Source of the DNA: Chloroflexi bacterium RBG_13_53_26
GTDB lineage: Bacteria; Chloroflexota; Dehalococcoidia; UBA2247; RBG-13-53-26
NCBI GenBank assembly: GCA_001795035.1
Contig: MGMW01000046.1
Coordinates: forward strand, 1 to 7,022
DNA length: 7,022 nucleotides
Reading direction: 5' to 3'
Under the pieces are notes generated by a model. That model searched no databases and was not told the origin of the DNA. It was given only the letters and a program-made list of their open reading frames with translations. Below are positions 6,274 through 7,022 of this stretch, in pieces; within the stretch, counting starts at the first letter, position 1; each line of letters starts with the position of its first letter. The position numbers and the translations under genes were made by a program.

Positions 6274-6939
6274 ATGAAACACAATAACAGATCTTCATTG
6301 TATTTATGCATAATATTTGTTGCTTTCGTAACATGTATATCCATCCTATTTATTTACGTACAGGAATTTCCAGGACGTGCACAAATAAAAATATTTTTCA
6401 CCAACCAGGTTGCTCACGTTGATACATTCGGCAGGGAATATAAGGATAAAGGTATCGGGAAAAATGTCATCTATATTTTGGGAGGGAATAGGAACAGCCT
6501 GAGAGAAAAAATGAAAACGGCTGCCTCCATGTATCGTAACGGCTATGCATCCAGAATTCTCTTCCTCAGCGAACCTGATATCAAAAGATATGATCGCAAT
6601 CTTGGCACAAGCATAACGGGCGATGGATGGGTAATCAAGACCCTGACGGAATTTGGAGTTCATGAAAATGACATCGAACCGGTTCCCATGGAATTCGGGT
6701 TCTTCGGAACATATTCCGAAGCCAGGCATATTTCCCGCCTCGCAGAGGAAAGAAAATACCGGAACATCGTATTGGTGACCTCACGACCGCATACGATGAG
6801 AGTATGGAAAAGCTTTTCCAGAAATTTATATAATCGACAAAATCATATATACCTGGTTGCTACGGAAGAGAAATATTTATTCCGCCATGTAATACTTGAA
6901 TGCATAAAGTTATTCGTGTATGAAGTTGTCTTGTTGTGA
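6274..6939 (+). CDS. Membrane-anchored DUF218 / YdcF-like protein
   Basis: The 221-residue protein has one N-terminal hydrophobic segment (about 9-29) after a short basic head, so it is probably anchored in the inner membrane with its domain outside. The DUF218 pattern is clear: VIYILGGN (glycines 70-71, N72), an alternating helix with AASMYRNGYASRILFLS, GTYSEA (145-150) where the family has its Asn/Glu-Ala helix start, and IVLVTSRPHTMR (TSRPH at 169-173) corresponding to the family VTSxxHxxR block. Relatives such as SanA, ElyC and YdcF act in envelope or peptidoglycan-precursor homeostasis, but the chemistry is not settled. No Shine-Dalgarno sequence is evident; an in-frame stop at 6259 leaves this as the first ATG. 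At roughly 35-45% GC it matches the end of the glycosyltransferase gene rather than the GC-rich cluster. A role in the same surface glycan pathway is inference. Confidence 0.8.
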   Translation: MKHNNRSSLYLCIIFVAFVTCISILFIYVQEFPGRAQIKIFFTNQVAHVDTFGREYKDKGIGKNVIYILGGNRNSLREKMKTAASMYRNGYASRILFLSEPDIKRYDRNLGTSITGDGWVIKTLTEFGVHENDIEPVPMEFGFFGTYSEARHISRLAEERKYRNIVLVTSRPHTMRVWKSFSRNLYNRQNHIYLVATEEKYLFRHVILECIKLFVYEVVLL

Positions 6940-6987
6940 CAATATCCCTTTTCATTAGATAAACAGCTTAAAAACAGATTAAGTACC

Positions 6988-7022
6988 ATGAAACATACAG
7001 ATAAATCGAAAAAGATATTGCT
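6988..7022 (+). CDS. Possible start of a further gene, cut by the window edge
   Basis: An ATG 49 bases after the DUF218 stop opens a frame that reads MKHTDKSKKIL and is still open at the window end. The basic head would suit a protein entering a membrane segment. No strong ribosome binding site is visible in the AT-rich gap before it. Too little sequence is present to assign a function. Confidence 0.3.
   Translation, partial: MKHTDKSKKIL

Overview
The window is a gene-dense, all-plus-strand stretch of a bacterial genome, probably from a Gram-negative, GC-rich lineage. Desulfobacterota-like organisms are a guess from codon style, not something the sequence proves. Seven convincing protein genes are present, plus one possible 40-residue ORF and the first codons of a possible further gene. 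I found no tRNA, rRNA, CRISPR array or insertion sequence.

Region 1 (8-4875, about 55-60% GC) is a compact cluster of five genes. A phosphosulfolactate synthase-like gene (comA family) overlaps by 4 bases a cyanophycin-synthetase-type ATP-grasp ligase. After a 96-base gap with an inverted repeat and a strong ribosome binding site comes 2-phosphosulfolactate phosphatase (comB). ComB is followed after 1 base by a second, unrelated ATP-grasp ligase, which overlaps by 4 bases a class I SAM-dependent methyltransferase. The layout is therefore two translationally coupled modules, each pairing one sulfolactate-pathway enzyme with one carboxylate-amine/thiol ligase, ending in a methyltransferase.

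Region 2 (4876-5025) is a 150-base GC-rich gap that may hold a small ORF. Region 3 (5026-7022) has a family-4 glycosyltransferase, a membrane-anchored DUF218/YdcF-like protein and the start of a possible further gene. GC content drops from about 55% to 32-43% within the first 50 codons of the glycosyltransferase and stays low, which points to a mosaic junction of the kind common in surface-polysaccharide loci.

Working model (inference): PEP and sulfite give phosphosulfolactate (ComA-like), ComB releases sulfolactate, and one or both ATP-grasp enzymes activate a carboxylate and join it to an amine, giving a sulfolactyl amide or small peptide that the methyltransferase may modify. The glycosyltransferase and DUF218 protein may attach or process this at the cell envelope, or may belong to a separate glycan locus. 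None of the downstream coenzyme M genes (sulfolactate dehydrogenase, sulfopyruvate decarboxylase) lies in the window. The ComA homologue is also divergent at several motifs, so its true substrate is open.
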